The notes beneath the pieces were generated by a model. The model saw only the letters and a list, made by a program, of their open reading frames with translations. It made no database searches and was not told the DNA's origin. A stretch of 64,000 nt of DNA from Stenotrophomonas sp. BIO128-Bstrain (lineage in GTDB: Bacteria > Pseudomonadota > Gammaproteobacteria > Xanthomonadales > Xanthomonadaceae): the NCBI RefSeq assembly GCF_030128875.1, contig NZ_CP124620.1, positions 2,170,001 through 2,234,000 on the forward strand. Direction: 5' to 3'. Position numbers and translations under genes: made by a program. Within the stretch, counting starts at the first letter, position 1, and each line of letters starts with the position of its first letter. Below are positions 1 to 10,860 of this stretch, piece after piece.

Positions 1-872
1 GAAGACGACATTGATGCCGACCAGCTGCTGGAACACGGCCAGGCCGATACCGATCCAGACGATCGGGCGCAGCTTGCCGGTGCTCCTGCTGATGAGGTCA
101 GAGAAGGTTGGCCGGTGCTGGTCCTGGGACAGCGAGCCTTCGATCTCGGTGATCTTGGCCTGCGCCTCGGCCGGTCCGTACAGGCGGGTCAGCACCGCCA
201 GCGCCTGGTCACGGCGCCCTTTGACCACCAGAAAGCGCGGGCTCTCCGGGATCACCAGCAGCAGGCCGAGGAACAGCAGCGAGGGAATGGCCTGCATCCA
301 GAACATCCAGCGCCATGCCGCCTGGCCCAGCCAGAGTTCCTGGGTGGAGGCCCCGGCCGCCTTGGCCAGCAGGTAGTTGCTCAGGAAGGCACAGAACAGG
401 CCGCTGATGATCGCGATCTGCTGCACCGTGGCCAGCCGCCCGCGGTAACGGGCCGATGCCACCTCGGCGATGTAGGCCGGCGACATCACGCTGGCCGCGC
501 CGACCGCGAAGCCGCCGATCACCCGGGCGATGATGAACACCGTGGAGCTGTGCGCCGCGCCCGCGCCAAGCGCGGAGAACAGGAACATCACCGCGGCGAT
601 GATCAGTACCCCCCGCGGCCGAGCCGGTCGCCGAGGCGCCCCGCGAAAAACGCACCGATCGCACAACCGAGCAGCATCGAGGCGACCTCGAAACCGATCC
701 CGGCCGAACTGGACTGGAAGGTGTCCTTGAGGCCATCGACGGTGCCATTGATCACGCCGCTGTCGAACCCGAACAGGAAGCCACCGATGGTGGCCACGCA
801 GCTGATCAGGACGATGAAGCCGGTGTTCTCGCCGCTGCCGGCGCGGGTACTGCTGAGCGAAGCACTGGACAT
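1..872 (-). pseudogene. MFS sugar porter (xylose/hexose type), frameshifted and cut by the window edge
   Basis: Major facilitator superfamily sugar transporter, expected to move a released monosaccharide (xylose fits the neighbours) across the inner membrane. The ATG at 872 follows AGG at good spacing. The first frame gives a normal N terminus (GFLFGFDSGVINGT, then GRLGDRLGRGG) and stops at 603. Reading on in the next frame from the run of six G (minus strand, about 608-613) restores the family: LIIAAVMFLFSALGAG, then PESPRFLVV and QQLVGINVVF at the left edge. One missing G explains it. The gene lies 31 bases after xylA and looks like the last gene of the operon. It may be a true pseudogene or a base-calling error. 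The C terminus lies outside the window. Substrate is inferred from context only. Confidence 0.8.
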
Positions 873-903
873 GGTGATACCTGGGTCGGAAGGGGACGGC
901 GGG

Positions 904-2244
904 TCAGCGCAGCAGGTACTGGTTGATCAGGTTCTCATACCTTTCCTGGCGGCCGCTGCGCTGCTGCGGTTCCCCTTGGGCCAGCGCCAGGCTGCGCAGC
1001 GCATCCAGACTGCTGCGACCGGCAGCGAACTCGGCACCGGCGCCGCTGCTGAAGCTGGCGTAGCGATCCTGGCGCCAGCCTTCCAGCGGCGAGGTCTCGA
1101 TCAGGGCATGTGCCACCTCCAGGCCGCGTGCGAACGCATCCATGCCGCCGATGTGGGCCTCGAACAGATCTTCCGGCGCGGACGACTCGCGCCGCACCTT
1201 GGCATCGAAGTTGAACCCGCCCGGGGCCAGGCCACCCTGGCGCAGCACGACCAGCATCGCCCCGACGGTGTCGTACAGGTCGGTCGGGAACTGATCGGTG
1301 TCCCAGCCGTTCTGCGGGTTGCCGCGGTTGGCGTCGATGCTGCCGAGCAGGCCGGCATCGGAGGCGACCTGCAGGTCATGGGCGAAGGTATGCCCGGACA
1401 ACGTGGCATGGTTGGCCTCGATGTTGAGCTTGAAATCCTTGTCCAGGCCGTGCTCGCGCAGGAAGCCGACCACCGTGGCACTGTCGAAATCGTACTGGTG
1501 GTTCATCGGCTCCATCGGCTTGGGCTCGATCAGGAAATTGCCGGTGAAGCCGATGCTGCGCCCATGGTCACGGGCCAGCGTAAGGAAGCGCGCCATGTTG
1601 TCCTTCTCGCGCTTCATGTCCGTGTTGTACAGGCAGGCATAGCCTTCGCGGCCGCCCCAGAACACGTAATTCTCACCGCCCAGGGCCACGGTGGCCTCGA
1701 GTGCGGCCTTGACCTGCACCGCGGCGCGGGCAACCACGGCGAAGTCCGGATTGGTCGAGGCACCATTCATGTAGCGCGGGTGCGAGAACAGGTTGGCGGT
1801 GCCCCACAGCAGCTTGACCCCGGTCGCCTTCTGGCGCTCGCCGGCAATGCCGACCATGTGCTGCAGGTTGGCCTCGTACTCCGCGATATCGTCGGCGTCC
1901 GGCGCCAGATCGATGTCGTGGAAGCAGTAGTACGGCACGCCCAGCTTGGTGATGAATTCGAACGCGGCATCGGCCTTGGCCTCGGCGCGCGCCAGCGGGG
2001 TATTGCCCGCGTCCCACGGATACACCCGGGTGCCCGGGCCGAACGGGTCATGCCCGCTCGCGCAGAAGCTGTGCCAGTACGCCACCGCGAAGCGCAGGTG
2101 CTCGGCCATGGTCTTGCCGCCCACGCGCTTGTCCGCGTCGTACACCTTGTAGGCCAGCGGATTGTCCGAGTCGCGTCCCTCGAACGGGATGCGGCCGATG
2201 CCGGGGAAGTATTCCTTTGCGCCGATGTAAACGGAGGTGCTCAT
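904..2244 (-). CDS. xylA: Xylose isomerase, class II
   Basis: Converts D-xylose to D-xylulose in the cytoplasm, the first step in using the xylose that GH31 releases. 446 residues. Metal and catalytic motifs are intact: FHDID (H109, D112), FLIEPKP (E240), NIEANHA (E276, H279), GSIDANRG (D304) and GWDTDQFP (D315, D317). The ATG at 2244 begins the conserved [13 protein letters not shown]; a longer upstream frame reads into xylB and has no family similarity. The start overlaps the xylB stop by 4 bases (ATGA), so translation is probably coupled. It is followed after 31 bases by the damaged sugar porter. Confidence 0.97.
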   Translation of the reverse strand: MSTSVYIGAKEYFPGIGRIPFEGRDSDNPLAYKVYDADKRVGGKTMAEHLRFAVAYWHSFCASGHDPFGPGTRVYPWDAGNTPLARAEAKADAAFEFITKLGVPYYCFHDIDLAPDADDIAEYEANLQHMVGIAGERQKATGVKLLWGTANLFSHPRYMNGASTNPDFAVVARAAVQVKAALEATVALGGENYVFWGGREGYACLYNTDMKREKDNMARFLTLARDHGRSIGFTGNFLIEPKPMEPMNHQYDFDSATVVGFLREHGLDKDFKLNIEANHATLSGHTFAHDLQVASDAGLLGSIDANRGNPQNGWDTDQFPTDLYDTVGAMLVVLRQGGLAPGGFNFDAKVRRESSAPEDLFEAHIGGMDAFARGLEVAHALIETSPLEGWRQDRYASFSSGAGAEFAAGRSSLDALRSLALAQGEPQQRSGRQERYENLINQYLLR

Positions 2245-3764
2245 TGCTCGGATCCTTGCGGTGGTGACGGGTCGGTGCGCAGCAGCGGACCAACCTCGGA
2301 AAGATGGTGGAGGAAACGCCGGTAGTGTTCTGCGTAACGCGGCACAGTGTGCGGATCCGGGGTGGCCGACAGCGCCGCATCGAAACGCACATGCGCATCG
2401 ACGGTTGCGGCCAGGCTGTCGCTTCCGCCCTGCCCGCGCTGCGAGGCCCACAGCCCCTGCAGCGCCGCGCCGAAGGCCGCGCCTTCAGCCTGGGTCGGCA
2501 CCTTCACCGGCAGATCGAACACATCGGCGATCAATTGCCGCCATGCCGCACTGTTGCTGCCGCCGCCGGTGAGCAGCACGGTGTCGAAGGACAGGCCCGC
2601 GCTGGTGAAAGCGTCATAGCCGTTGCGCAGGCTGTAGGTGGCGCCTTCCATCGCGGCGCGATAGAAATGCGCCGGCGTGGTGTTGTGCAGGTCCATGCCG
2701 TGCAGGCAGGCGCGCGCGTTGGGCAGGTCGGGGGTGCGCTCGCCGTTGAAGTACGGCAGCATCACCAGCCCGCCGGCGCCGGGTTCGGTCTGCGCCATCA
2801 GCGCCTCGCCACCGCCGCGCGGGAGGTTGAACAGCGCCGCCATGCGCTCGGTGGCGACAGTGCAGTTCATGGTGCAGATCAGCGGCAACCAACCGCCACT
2901 GGAGGAGCAGAACGCAGCCCAGCGTCCGGCGTCGTCGACCACCGGGTGGTCGGCATACGCGAACAGCGTGCCGGACGTGCCCAGGCTCATGGTCAGCCGC
3001 CCTGCTGCAACATTGCCGGTGCCCAGCGCCGCCATCATGTTGTCGCCGCCCCCGGTGGAGACCTGCACGTCGGCCGGCAGACCCAGCAGTGCGGCGATCC
3101 GCGGCGCCAGGGGGAAGGTCGTTTCCAGAGGAACCAGCGGCGGCAGCAGCGCGGCCAGGTCGCGCTGCGGGTCGATCGCCTGCAGCAGTTCGGGTGACCA
3201 GCGCCGCTGGCGCACGTCCAGCCAGCCGGTGCCGGATGCATCACCGTACTCGGCGTAACGCTGCCCGGTCAGCCAGAAGTTGATGTAGTCGTGCGGCAGC
3301 AGGATGCCGTCCAGTTCCGCATAGGCCTGCGCACGATGGCGGCGCGTCCAGGGCAGCTTGGAGGCGGTGTAACCGGCGAGGATGGGATTGCCGGCCAGCG
3401 CGATGCAGGCGGCGGTGCCGCCCACGGCCGCCATGATCGGCTCGCAGTACGCCGCGGTACTGGTATCGCACCACAGCTTCACCGGGGCGATCACCTCGCC
3501 ACGTGCGTTGATCGGGACGAAGCCGTGCTGCTGGCCGGAAACGCCGATCGCCCGGATGCGGCCACGCTGCGCGGCCGTGAGCTCGGCGAAGCAGGCGATG
3601 ATGCCATCGATCCACCACTGCGCCTGCTGCTCGCGGGTGCCATCGTCGTGGCTGACCAGCTGCATCGGCCGGGCGACCGTGGCCACCACCTCGCCCAGCG
3701 CCGGGTCATAGGCCAGCAGCTTGACGCTCTGGGTGCCGACATCCAGCCCTGCATACAGACTCAT
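2241..3764 (-). CDS. xylB: Xylulokinase
   Basis: Phosphorylates D-xylulose to xylulose 5-phosphate, feeding the pentose phosphate pathway. 507 residues, FGGY carbohydrate kinase family. Visible motifs are the N-terminal phosphate-binding [11 protein letters not shown] (7-17), the substrate loop GVSGQQHG (about 74-81), the catalytic Asp in STGGGDN (D241) and the C-terminal [13 protein letters not shown] (about 398). The start overlaps the stop of the GH95 gene by 4 bases, and its own stop overlaps xylA by 4 bases, so all three are tightly packed. Confidence 0.96.
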   Translation of the reverse strand: MSLYAGLDVGTQSVKLLAYDPALGEVVATVARPMQLVSHDDGTREQQAQWWIDGIIACFAELTAAQRGRIRAIGVSGQQHGFVPINARGEVIAPVKLWCDTSTAAYCEPIMAAVGGTAACIALAGNPILAGYTASKLPWTRRHRAQAYAELDGILLPHDYINFWLTGQRYAEYGDASGTGWLDVRQRRWSPELLQAIDPQRDLAALLPPLVPLETTFPLAPRIAALLGLPADVQVSTGGGDNMMAALGTGNVAAGRLTMSLGTSGTLFAYADHPVVDDAGRWAAFCSSSGGWLPLICTMNCTVATERMAALFNLPRGGGEALMAQTEPGAGGLVMLPYFNGERTPDLPNARACLHGMDLHNTTPAHFYRAAMEGATYSLRNGYDAFTSAGLSFDTVLLTGGGSNSAAWRQLIADVFDLPVKVPTQAEGAAFGAALQGLWASQRGQGGSDSLAATVDAHVRFDAALSATPDPHTVPRYAEHYRRFLHHLSEVGPLLRTDPSPPQGSEQ

Positions 3765-6139
3765 TGCTTCACCAGTTGATTGCCGCGCAGGCCGATGCGC
3801 TGCTGGCCGCCGGCGCGCAGCGCCACGGTCAGCGTGCTGTCGCCATGCACGAGTTGATAGGTGCCCCCGCGCTCACTGCGCAGCAGGGCCGATTGCAGCC
3901 GGCCATCGCGCCAGTGCAGGTCCACGCCGGCCGCGTTGCGCACGCGCAGGCCACGCACCTGGCCGTCGGGCCAAGCCTGCGGCAAGGCAGGCAGCAGGAA
4001 GATCGACCCGCCCCAGCTCTGCAGCAGCATTTCGGTGATGCCCGCCGTGCCGCCGAAATTGCCGTCGATCTGGAACGGCGGATGCGCGTCGAACAGGTTC
4101 GGGTAGGTGCGCTCGGGCGAGAGCAGCATCTTCAGGATCTGCAGCGCGTGCTCGCCGTCGCCCAGCCGCGCCCACAGGTTGAGCCGCCAGCCGATGCCCC
4201 AGCCCGTCGCCTCGTCGCCGCGGATCTGCAGCGAACGCTTGGCCGCAGCCGCCAGTGCGGGGGTGTCGCGGATGTTGATCTGGCTGGAAGGGTGCAGCGC
4301 ATACAGATGCGAGACATGCCGGTGGTGCATTTCCGGCGCCTCCATGTCCCAGTCCTGCTGCCACTCCTGCAGCTGCCCGGCCTTGCCGATCCGATCGGCA
4401 GGCAACTGCGCGCGCAGCGTCTTCAACTGCGCAGCGAAGGCCGTATCGACACCGAGGGCTGCACTGATCTGGATGCACTGCGCGAACAGATCGCGCAGCA
4501 GCTGCGCGTCCATCGCCGGGCCGGCGCATATCGCCGCCCCGAACGGATGCTGGTTCTCAGGCGAGATCGAGGGATTGGTGACCATCGCGCCGGTGTTCGG
4601 GTCGCGCTGCAGGGTGGCCACGAAAAACTCGGCCGCACCCTTGAACAGCGGATGGATTCGGCGCAGATAGGCTGGATCGCGGCCGTAATCCCAGCGGTCC
4701 CACAGCTGCTGCAGCAGCCAGACACCGCCCATCGGCCACAGGCTCCACTGCGCGCCGTCGATCGGGCCCGCCTGGCGCCACAGGTCGGTGTTGTTGTGCA
4801 CCACCCAGCCCGGGGCATCGTAGATGCGCCGCGCCGTGACCGCGCCGGTGCGGGCCAGGTCGAACAGCATCTCCTCCAGCGGCTGCACGCATTCGTGCAG
4901 CGCATTGGCCTCGCTGGGCCAGTAGTTCATTTCGGTATTGATGTTGATCGTGTACTTGCTCTCCCACGGCGGTGCCATGAGGTCGTTCCACACGCCCTGC
5001 AGGTTGGCCGGCTGCGAGCCGGGCCGCGAACTGCAGATCAACAGGTAGCGCCCATATTGGTGATACAGGGCGGCCAGCGCCGGATCGTTGCCGCTGGCGA
5101 AGGCCTGCACGCGCTGATCGGTCGGCAGCTGCGCGGCCGGCGTGCTGCCCAGATCGATCGACACGCGCCGGAACAGCGCCTGGTGCGCGGCCAGATGGCG
5201 CGCCAGCAGCGCCGGATAATCATGGGCATCAGCCTGCGACTGGTGCGCCGCGGTGAGCGCCTGCGGATCCCCACTGACGTCGTCGAAACGGCGGAAGCTG
5301 GTGGCGGCCGTCAGCACCAGCACCAGTTCGTCGGCACCTTCCACCTGCAGGCGATCGCGTGCGACCCGCAGCGTGCCACCGCGCAGTCGCGGCTGCACCC
5401 GCAGCGCAAAACGCAGCTTGCCTTCAATACCGGCGAAGCCCGCATTGTGCCCGTGGAACAGCAGACCGCCCTCGTCGGCGGCTACCTCGCCTGCCTGCGG
5501 GCTGTCCACGCCCAGCCGCAGCGAGACCCGGCCCGGCAGGTCGGCGCTGAGCCGCACCACGATGCACTGGTCCGGTTCGGACACGAACACCTCGCGCCGG
5601 TGCCAGGCGCCGCCGCTGCGGAATTCGGTGGTCGCCACGGCCGTGTCCAGATCCAGCGACCGGCGATACCCGTCGATATGGTCGGCACGGTCGAAATCCA
5701 GCAGCAGATCGGCCAGCGGCTGATACGGCATCTGCTTGGCCGGCCGCGACAGCAGCTTGGCGTCGGCCAATGCTTCGGCCTCGGCGTAACGCCCGGCGAA
5801 GACCAGCGCGCGCACCTCCGGCAGGGCTGCCAGGGCCTCCGGACTGGTCGCATCGTAGGGCCCCCCGGCATACAGGGTGTCCTCGTTGAGGCCGATCCGT
5901 TCGTGCGCGACTCCGCCCCAGACCATCGCGCCCAATCGACCGTTCCCGGTCGGCAGCGCCTGCACCCACTCGGTGGCGGGCGCGCGGTACCAGAGCTGCA
6001 GGGCGTCGCCTGTCGCCCCAGCGGCGTCGCCCCGCGCTGCAGCCACTGGCACCGCACCGGCCTGCGCCGACCACCCGGTCGCGGACAGGGTCAGCCCGGC
6101 CCCGAGCGCTTTGAACAGACCGCGACGGCTCAGTTCCAC
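3761..6139 (-). CDS. GH95 alpha-L-fucosidase (or alpha-L-galactosidase)
   Basis: Inverting glycoside hydrolase of family GH95, expected to remove terminal L-fucose (or L-galactose) from xyloglucan side chains in the periplasm. 792 residues. The N terminus MELSRRGLFKALGAG is a twin-arginine signal. Family landmarks are NTEMNYWPSEAN (about 404), DEATGWGIGWRLNLW (about 643) and IDGNFGGTAGI (about 690). The start is a GTG at 6139; an AGGGTG lies upstream. It sits between GH31 and xylB in the xyloglucan operon. No fucose catabolic gene is seen in the window, so the fate of the released sugar is not explained here. Confidence 0.92.
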   Translation of the reverse strand: MELSRRGLFKALGAGLTLSATGWSAQAGAVPVAAARGDAAGATGDALQLWYRAPATEWVQALPTGNGRLGAMVWGGVAHERIGLNEDTLYAGGPYDATSPEALAALPEVRALVFAGRYAEAEALADAKLLSRPAKQMPYQPLADLLLDFDRADHIDGYRRSLDLDTAVATTEFRSGGAWHRREVFVSEPDQCIVVRLSADLPGRVSLRLGVDSPQAGEVAADEGGLLFHGHNAGFAGIEGKLRFALRVQPRLRGGTLRVARDRLQVEGADELVLVLTAATSFRRFDDVSGDPQALTAAHQSQADAHDYPALLARHLAAHQALFRRVSIDLGSTPAAQLPTDQRVQAFASGNDPALAALYHQYGRYLLICSSRPGSQPANLQGVWNDLMAPPWESKYTININTEMNYWPSEANALHECVQPLEEMLFDLARTGAVTARRIYDAPGWVVHNNTDLWRQAGPIDGAQWSLWPMGGVWLLQQLWDRWDYGRDPAYLRRIHPLFKGAAEFFVATLQRDPNTGAMVTNPSISPENQHPFGAAICAGPAMDAQLLRDLFAQCIQISAALGVDTAFAAQLKTLRAQLPADRIGKAGQLQEWQQDWDMEAPEMHHRHVSHLYALHPSSQINIRDTPALAAAAKRSLQIRGDEATGWGIGWRLNLWARLGDGEHALQILKMLLSPERTYPNLFDAHPPFQIDGNFGGTAGITEMLLQSWGGSIFLLPALPQAWPDGQVRGLRVRNAAGVDLHWRDGRLQSALLRSERGGTYQLVHGDSTLTVALRAGGQQRIGLRGNQLVKQ

Positions 6140-6240
6140 AGCATCACCCTGCTCTGCATTGGCTTGCCCGCGCTGCCTGCTGCCACTTCAACGCCCTCCA
6201 AGGCGAAATGTCCACCGGTAGTCATCCGCATCGTAGGCGA

Positions 6241-9087
6241 TCAGCGCGCGGCTGCCATCTTGCGCTGCGGCACGACCACCGCCTTGCCGTCGTAGCGCAC
6301 GGTCTGGTCGATGGTCGGGGCCAGCGCACCGGCATCGGCACGTGGTCCATCCACAAAGCGGACCTGGATCGTGCGCTGCGCCTGCATGCCCTTCCACTGG
6401 CCTTCGCGCTTGCCGATGCGCAGCTCGCGCGTGGCCTGGTTCCACTGCAGCGGGATACGACTGAACTGCCCCTTCTCATAGCCATAGCTGCGGCCGTCGT
6501 CCTCGTACAGCGAGAAGGCACCGTCCGCACCGGTGTAGACCACCACCGTCAGCGGCGCATCCGGCTGCTCATCCACGTACTGCTGCACCGGGCCGGTTGG
6601 AACGATCGCGCCCGCGCGCACGTACAGCGGGATGCGTTCCAGTGGCGCGGCCGCCTCGATGGTCTGGCCACCCTGCAGGCGCTGGCCGGTGTAGTAATCC
6701 AGCCAGGTGGTGCCGGCCGGCAGGTACACCTTGCGCGAGGTCGCGCCGAACGTGGTGACCGGGGCGACCAGAAGCGATGGCCCGAACAGGTACTGGTCGT
6801 TGATGTCCCGGACCGCCGGATCCGACGGGAAGTCCATCGGCAGGCCGCGCATGATGCTGCCGTCGCGGTGCCACGTGTCCGCGGCCAGGGTGTAGATGTA
6901 GGGCAGCAGCGTGTAACGCAGGCGGCTGTAGTACACCATGCTGTCGTAGTACGGCGTGCCTTCCGGCGCGATGTTCCAGATTTCACGGAACGGGTACTGC
7001 CCATGCGAGCGGAACAGCGGCACGAACGCACCGAACTGGAACCAGCGGGTGTTCAGTTCGCGCCACTCGGGCAGGTGCGCCGGATCCTCTTCGGAATACC
7101 GCTTCTCGGTGGAGAAGCCGCCGATGTCGAAGGTCCAGTTGGGCAGACCGGACATGGCGGTATTCACGCCGGCCGAGACCTGCTCGAGCATGTCATCCCA
7201 GCGCGACACGATGTCCCCGCTCCAGACCGCCACGGCGTTGCGCTGGGTGCCGGCATAGCCCTTGCGCGAGAGGATGAAGACACGCTGGCCATCGGCGGCG
7301 CGGTCCCCTTCATACACGCCCTGGGTGTGGGGCAGCGGATACGAGTTGAAGAACTCGGTGGACGGGCCGAGCGCGGTCGGCGTGGTACGTGCCTTGCGCT
7401 CACCGATATCCAGATTGGAGTGCACGTCCGGTTCGTCGGCGTCCATCCACCAGGCATCGAAGCCCTTGCTGTTCAACTTCTCGTTGATCTGGCGCCAGTA
7501 GATCTGCTGCGCCTTGGCCGCATACGGATCATAGAACGAGTTCTTGTAGCCCTTGCCGATCCAGTCCAGCTCGCCCACCTCGACGTTGCGCTGGTACATG
7601 AAGCCGGCCGCGTCCAGTTCCTTGTAGTTGGCCGTGGTCGGGTAGAACTTCGGCCACACCGAAATCATGACCTGCGCGTGCTGGTCATGGATGTGCTTGA
7701 CCATGCCATCCGGATCGGGGAAGTGGGTGGAATCGAAGTCGTGCGAGCCCCAGGCATCCTCCGGCCAGTACGACCAGTCCAGTACGATGTTGTCGATCGG
7801 CAGCTTGCGGCGGCGGTACTCGTCCAGCACGCCGAGGAGTTCATCCTGGCTCTTGTAACGCTCGCGGCTCTGCCAGAAGCCGTACGCCCACTTGGGCAGC
7901 ATCACGGCCTTGCCGGTGAGTTCGCGATAGCCGGCGATCACCTGATCGGCGTTGCCGCCGGCGACCACGTAGTAGTCGACCATCTGCCCGGCTTCGGACC
8001 ACAGCGAGAGATCGGCCGCTTCGGCCTGCGGCAGCGGATCACGGTGCAGCAGCGCGATGTAGCTGGGGTCGATCAGGTCCCACTCGACCTTGATCTGGTG
8101 GCGGGTGCCGGGCGTGAGTTCGAGCGCGAACTCGTGATGCCACGGGTTCCAGTTCTGGCGCCAGCGGTCGATCACCAGCTTGCCGTCCACATACAGCTTG
8201 ATGTATTCGCTGCCGTACAGGGAGAAGGTATGGCGACCGGCGGTCTTCGCCTCGATCGCGCCGTCCCAGACCACCTGCGAGCGCCCACCCTCAGCCGTGT
8301 TCCTGCCCTTGGCCGGGAACGCGGTGAGGTCCTTGATGTACTGGTAGTTCACTTCCGGCTCGCGGCGCTCGACGCGGGTCTTGCCATCGACGATGTAGCG
8401 GGCGGTCAAGGCGCCGGCCTTGCCCTTTGCATCGAACACCTGAAGGGACGACTGCAGTGGCTGCAGCCCGCGCGGGTCACCCAGGCGGGTGATCGCATTG
8501 TTGTCCCAGAGCAGACCGTAATTGCGGCTGGAGACGATGAACGGCACCGCCATGTCGATGTTGCCCTGGAGCAGCTCGACGTCGCGCCCCTTCTGGTTCA
8601 TCCAGCCCTGCTGGTGCTGGCCGAACCCGTAGATCGCCTCATCGCTGGGTGACTCGAAGCGCTGGCGCACGCTGTAGTACGCCTTGCCTTCCACGCTGAG
8701 CGGGCTGAAGCTGCGGCCACCGGCGCGCTCGGCCAGCAGCGGCTTGCCTTCGGCATCGCGGAAGCTGACATGGCCATCGGCTTCGGAGATCTCCGCGCTG
8801 ATGCCGGCGGCAACCAGGCGCACGTTGCCGCCGCCCTGCTCCACCGTGAAGCGCGGCTTCCCCTGCACGGGGACACGCATCAGGCTGGGGGTGCGCTTGA
8901 AGTCGCCGTCCGGATCGGCGCTGACCCGCACGATGTTGTCGTCCACCAGTTCCAGTCGGACCTGGGCCGCGCCGGCCTGGGCCGGCACCACCACCACACC
9001 GTTGTCCAGCACGCGATGGCTCTGGGCCATCGCCGGTGACGCCAGCAGTGCCAGCAGCGGCACGCTCAGTACGCTCATGTAACGCAT
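6241..9087 (-). CDS. GH31 alpha-xylosidase with PA14 insert
   Basis: Removes alpha-1,6-linked xylose from the non-reducing end of xyloglucan oligosaccharides. 948 residues with a Sec signal peptide (MRYMSVLSVPLLALLASPAMAQ). A PA14-like domain of about 90 residues (about 260-352, with TFSLYGSEYIKLYVDGK) interrupts the N-terminal region, as in characterised bacterial xyloglucan alpha-xylosidases. The catalytic nucleophile is in WWMDADEPD (D549); KWAYGFWQSRERY is also typical. The ATG at 9087 has GGGAG seven bases upstream; an alternative ATG is at 9078. It is 46 bases after GH35 and about 100 before GH95. Confidence 0.94.
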   Translation of the reverse strand: MRYMSVLSVPLLALLASPAMAQSHRVLDNGVVVVPAQAGAAQVRLELVDDNIVRVSADPDGDFKRTPSLMRVPVQGKPRFTVEQGGGNVRLVAAGISAEISEADGHVSFRDAEGKPLLAERAGGRSFSPLSVEGKAYYSVRQRFESPSDEAIYGFGQHQQGWMNQKGRDVELLQGNIDMAVPFIVSSRNYGLLWDNNAITRLGDPRGLQPLQSSLQVFDAKGKAGALTARYIVDGKTRVERREPEVNYQYIKDLTAFPAKGRNTAEGGRSQVVWDGAIEAKTAGRHTFSLYGSEYIKLYVDGKLVIDRWRQNWNPWHHEFALELTPGTRHQIKVEWDLIDPSYIALLHRDPLPQAEAADLSLWSEAGQMVDYYVVAGGNADQVIAGYRELTGKAVMLPKWAYGFWQSRERYKSQDELLGVLDEYRRRKLPIDNIVLDWSYWPEDAWGSHDFDSTHFPDPDGMVKHIHDQHAQVMISVWPKFYPTTANYKELDAAGFMYQRNVEVGELDWIGKGYKNSFYDPYAAKAQQIYWRQINEKLNSKGFDAWWMDADEPDVHSNLDIGERKARTTPTALGPSTEFFNSYPLPHTQGVYEGDRAADGQRVFILSRKGYAGTQRNAVAVWSGDIVSRWDDMLEQVSAGVNTAMSGLPNWTFDIGGFSTEKRYSEEDPAHLPEWRELNTRWFQFGAFVPLFRSHGQYPFREIWNIAPEGTPYYDSMVYYSRLRYTLLPYIYTLAADTWHRDGSIMRGLPMDFPSDPAVRDINDQYLFGPSLLVAPVTTFGATSRKVYLPAGTTWLDYYTGQRLQGGQTIEAAAPLERIPLYVRAGAIVPTGPVQQYVDEQPDAPLTVVVYTGADGAFSLYEDDGRSYGYEKGQFSRIPLQWNQATRELRIGKREGQWKGMQAQRTIQVRFVDGPRADAGALAPTIDQTVRYDGKAVVVPQRKMAAAR

Positions 9088-9133
9088 TCAGTGCTCCCTT
9101 CTCATTCGTTGCGCGGGTGCGGGCACCCCCGGT

Positions 9134-10843
9134 TCAATACGTCGCCAGCGTGACCTTGAGCAGCTGCGGCGCAGTGGTGAAGTTCAAGCCGTAATCGGTC
9201 TGGTCGCCGTTCCAGTTGCGCTGGAACTGCCACTGGCCATCCTTGTAGAACCCCTCCTCGACACGATCGAGCACCATGTTCGCGGTGGCCTCTCCGGCCG
9301 GGTGCAGGGTGACCCGCGCGTGCTGGGCGGTGATCAGGAATTCGTCCGGGCCGAGTTCGGCGATCAGCGCACTGCCGATCGGCTCGGGATTGCCCGGCGG
9401 CTGGCCCTGGAACCAGAACTGCGGCACGCCATAGGTGACGGTGGCGCGCCAGCGCGCATTGAGCGGTAGGTCCTGCACCGCCTGGCCGGCTTCTTCGGCC
9501 ACGCCATGCAGCTTGCCTTCGGCCGAGGCCTTAGCGAACTGGCGCATGCCCAGGCTGACCAGCTGGAAGCCCGTGGCGAACGGCGCCAGTGTTGCCTCGT
9601 CCACCGTCTTCGCGCCCAGCGGATAGTTGCTGTAGTGGCTGAAATCGATGCCGAACGTGGACCAGCCGATGCCGTCATGGCCCAGCGTCGGGAACAGGTA
9701 GCGTGCATACGGTGGCGCGTTGCCGGTCTCGGCGACGAACAGCGCATTGTCGGGCCGCGCATAGCGCTCCAGCACCGTGGTGTACATGCGGTACTCGGGC
9801 ATGTAGATGTCCGGGGCCAGGAAATCGATATGGGGCCCGGCGGCCTTCCACACATCGAGCACGTTGTCGGTCGGGCCGCCGCTGGCGTACTGGCCCGGCT
9901 GGCCGGGGTTGAACGGCCCGCGCAATGCGCCGTTGACGTACATCGGCAACGGATACACCGCCTTGCCCGCTTCGGTGACCTGGTCGATGAAGCGCCCGAT
10001 CGACCAGGCATGGAAGAATTCGTCGGCGTCCGCGCCGAATACCTGGGCCCAGGTACCGGCCGGTTTGCCGAGCTTGCGCAGCAGCTCGGCCGGCACCGGG
10101 CCGTCGAACAGTTGCTGCGCCATCGGCGAGAAATCGCGGACGCTGCCATAGGTGCCCGGCTCGTTCTCCGGCTGCACCATGATCACCGTGCGCTGTGGAT
10201 CGGCCGCCTTGAGATGCTGCATGAAGGCAACGAAGGCCCTGCGATCCGCCTCCAGCGTGGCCGGGGCGTGCGGCGACAGCGAACCGATGCTGCGCCCGTC
10301 GCGGGTGATCACGCGGGGGAAGCGGGTGTTATCGGTCTTCACCCAGCGCGGCGCGTACGCCGGGCCGTTGTTCTTCCAGGTGGCAAACCACAGCAGCACC
10401 AAGCGCACGTCGTGTTCACGCGCCTGCTGCAGCAGCGTATCGACGAAGGTGAAATCGAACTTGCCCTCCTCCGGCTCGATCTGTTCCCAGGCGATCGGCA
10501 CCTGCACCGTGTTGGCCCCGATGATCTTCACCGCCGGCCACACTGCCTCCAGCGCCGCCGCGTAGTTGCTGGAGTTGTTGACCTGCGCGCCCAGCACCAG
10601 GAAGGGCTCGCCATCCACCAGCAGCGCGTGCCTGCCATCCTTGCTGGTGAACTGCGGGATCGGCGCCTGCCTGGCGTCATCGTTCGTCGCCGGTTTGCCT
10701 GTCGCGGAAGGCTGTGCAGCCGTGGCGCCATCGGCCGGTGTCGGCGTCGGTGCCTGCTCACAGGCCGCAAGCACGCAGAGCAAGGCAGCCGGCAGCAGCA
10801 GGCGGCGCGGGAACAGCGGAAGCGGGTATGTGGTCGGAGACAT
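9134..10843 (-). CDS. GH35 beta-galactosidase, lipoprotein
   Basis: Retaining beta-galactosidase expected to take galactose from xyloglucan side chains. 569 residues. The N terminus has a lipoprotein signal ending LCVLAACEQ, so it is probably anchored to a membrane facing the periplasm. The acid/base Glu is in VQPENEPG (about 224) and the nucleophile in [10 protein letters not shown] (about 368). The ATG at 10843 is preferred because AAGGA lies eight bases upstream; an in-frame GTG at 10864 overlapping the CE20 stop is the alternative. The galactose produced matches the De Ley-Doudoroff operon at 19,293-23,597. Confidence 0.93.
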   Translation of the reverse strand: MSPTTYPLPLFPRRLLLPAALLCVLAACEQAPTPTPADGATAAQPSATGKPATNDDARQAPIPQFTSKDGRHALLVDGEPFLVLGAQVNNSSNYAAALEAVWPAVKIIGANTVQVPIAWEQIEPEEGKFDFTFVDTLLQQAREHDVRLVLLWFATWKNNGPAYAPRWVKTDNTRFPRVITRDGRSIGSLSPHAPATLEADRRAFVAFMQHLKAADPQRTVIMVQPENEPGTYGSVRDFSPMAQQLFDGPVPAELLRKLGKPAGTWAQVFGADADEFFHAWSIGRFIDQVTEAGKAVYPLPMYVNGALRGPFNPGQPGQYASGGPTDNVLDVWKAAGPHIDFLAPDIYMPEYRMYTTVLERYARPDNALFVAETGNAPPYARYLFPTLGHDGIGWSTFGIDFSHYSNYPLGAKTVDEATLAPFATGFQLVSLGMRQFAKASAEGKLHGVAEEAGQAVQDLPLNARWRATVTYGVPQFWFQGQPPGNPEPIGSALIAELGPDEFLITAQHARVTLHPAGEATANMVLDRVEEGFYKDGQWQFQRNWNGDQTDYGLNFTTAPQLLKVTLATY

Positions 10844-10860
10844 GCACGGGGTCCTTGTGG

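Noticed and set aside
115..2325. Long plus-strand frame of 736 codons opposite xylA, xylB and the porter
   Set aside because: It lies fully opposite recognised genes; high GC content opens long antisense frames. The same applies to 3764-6295, 6208-8652 and 40634-43285.
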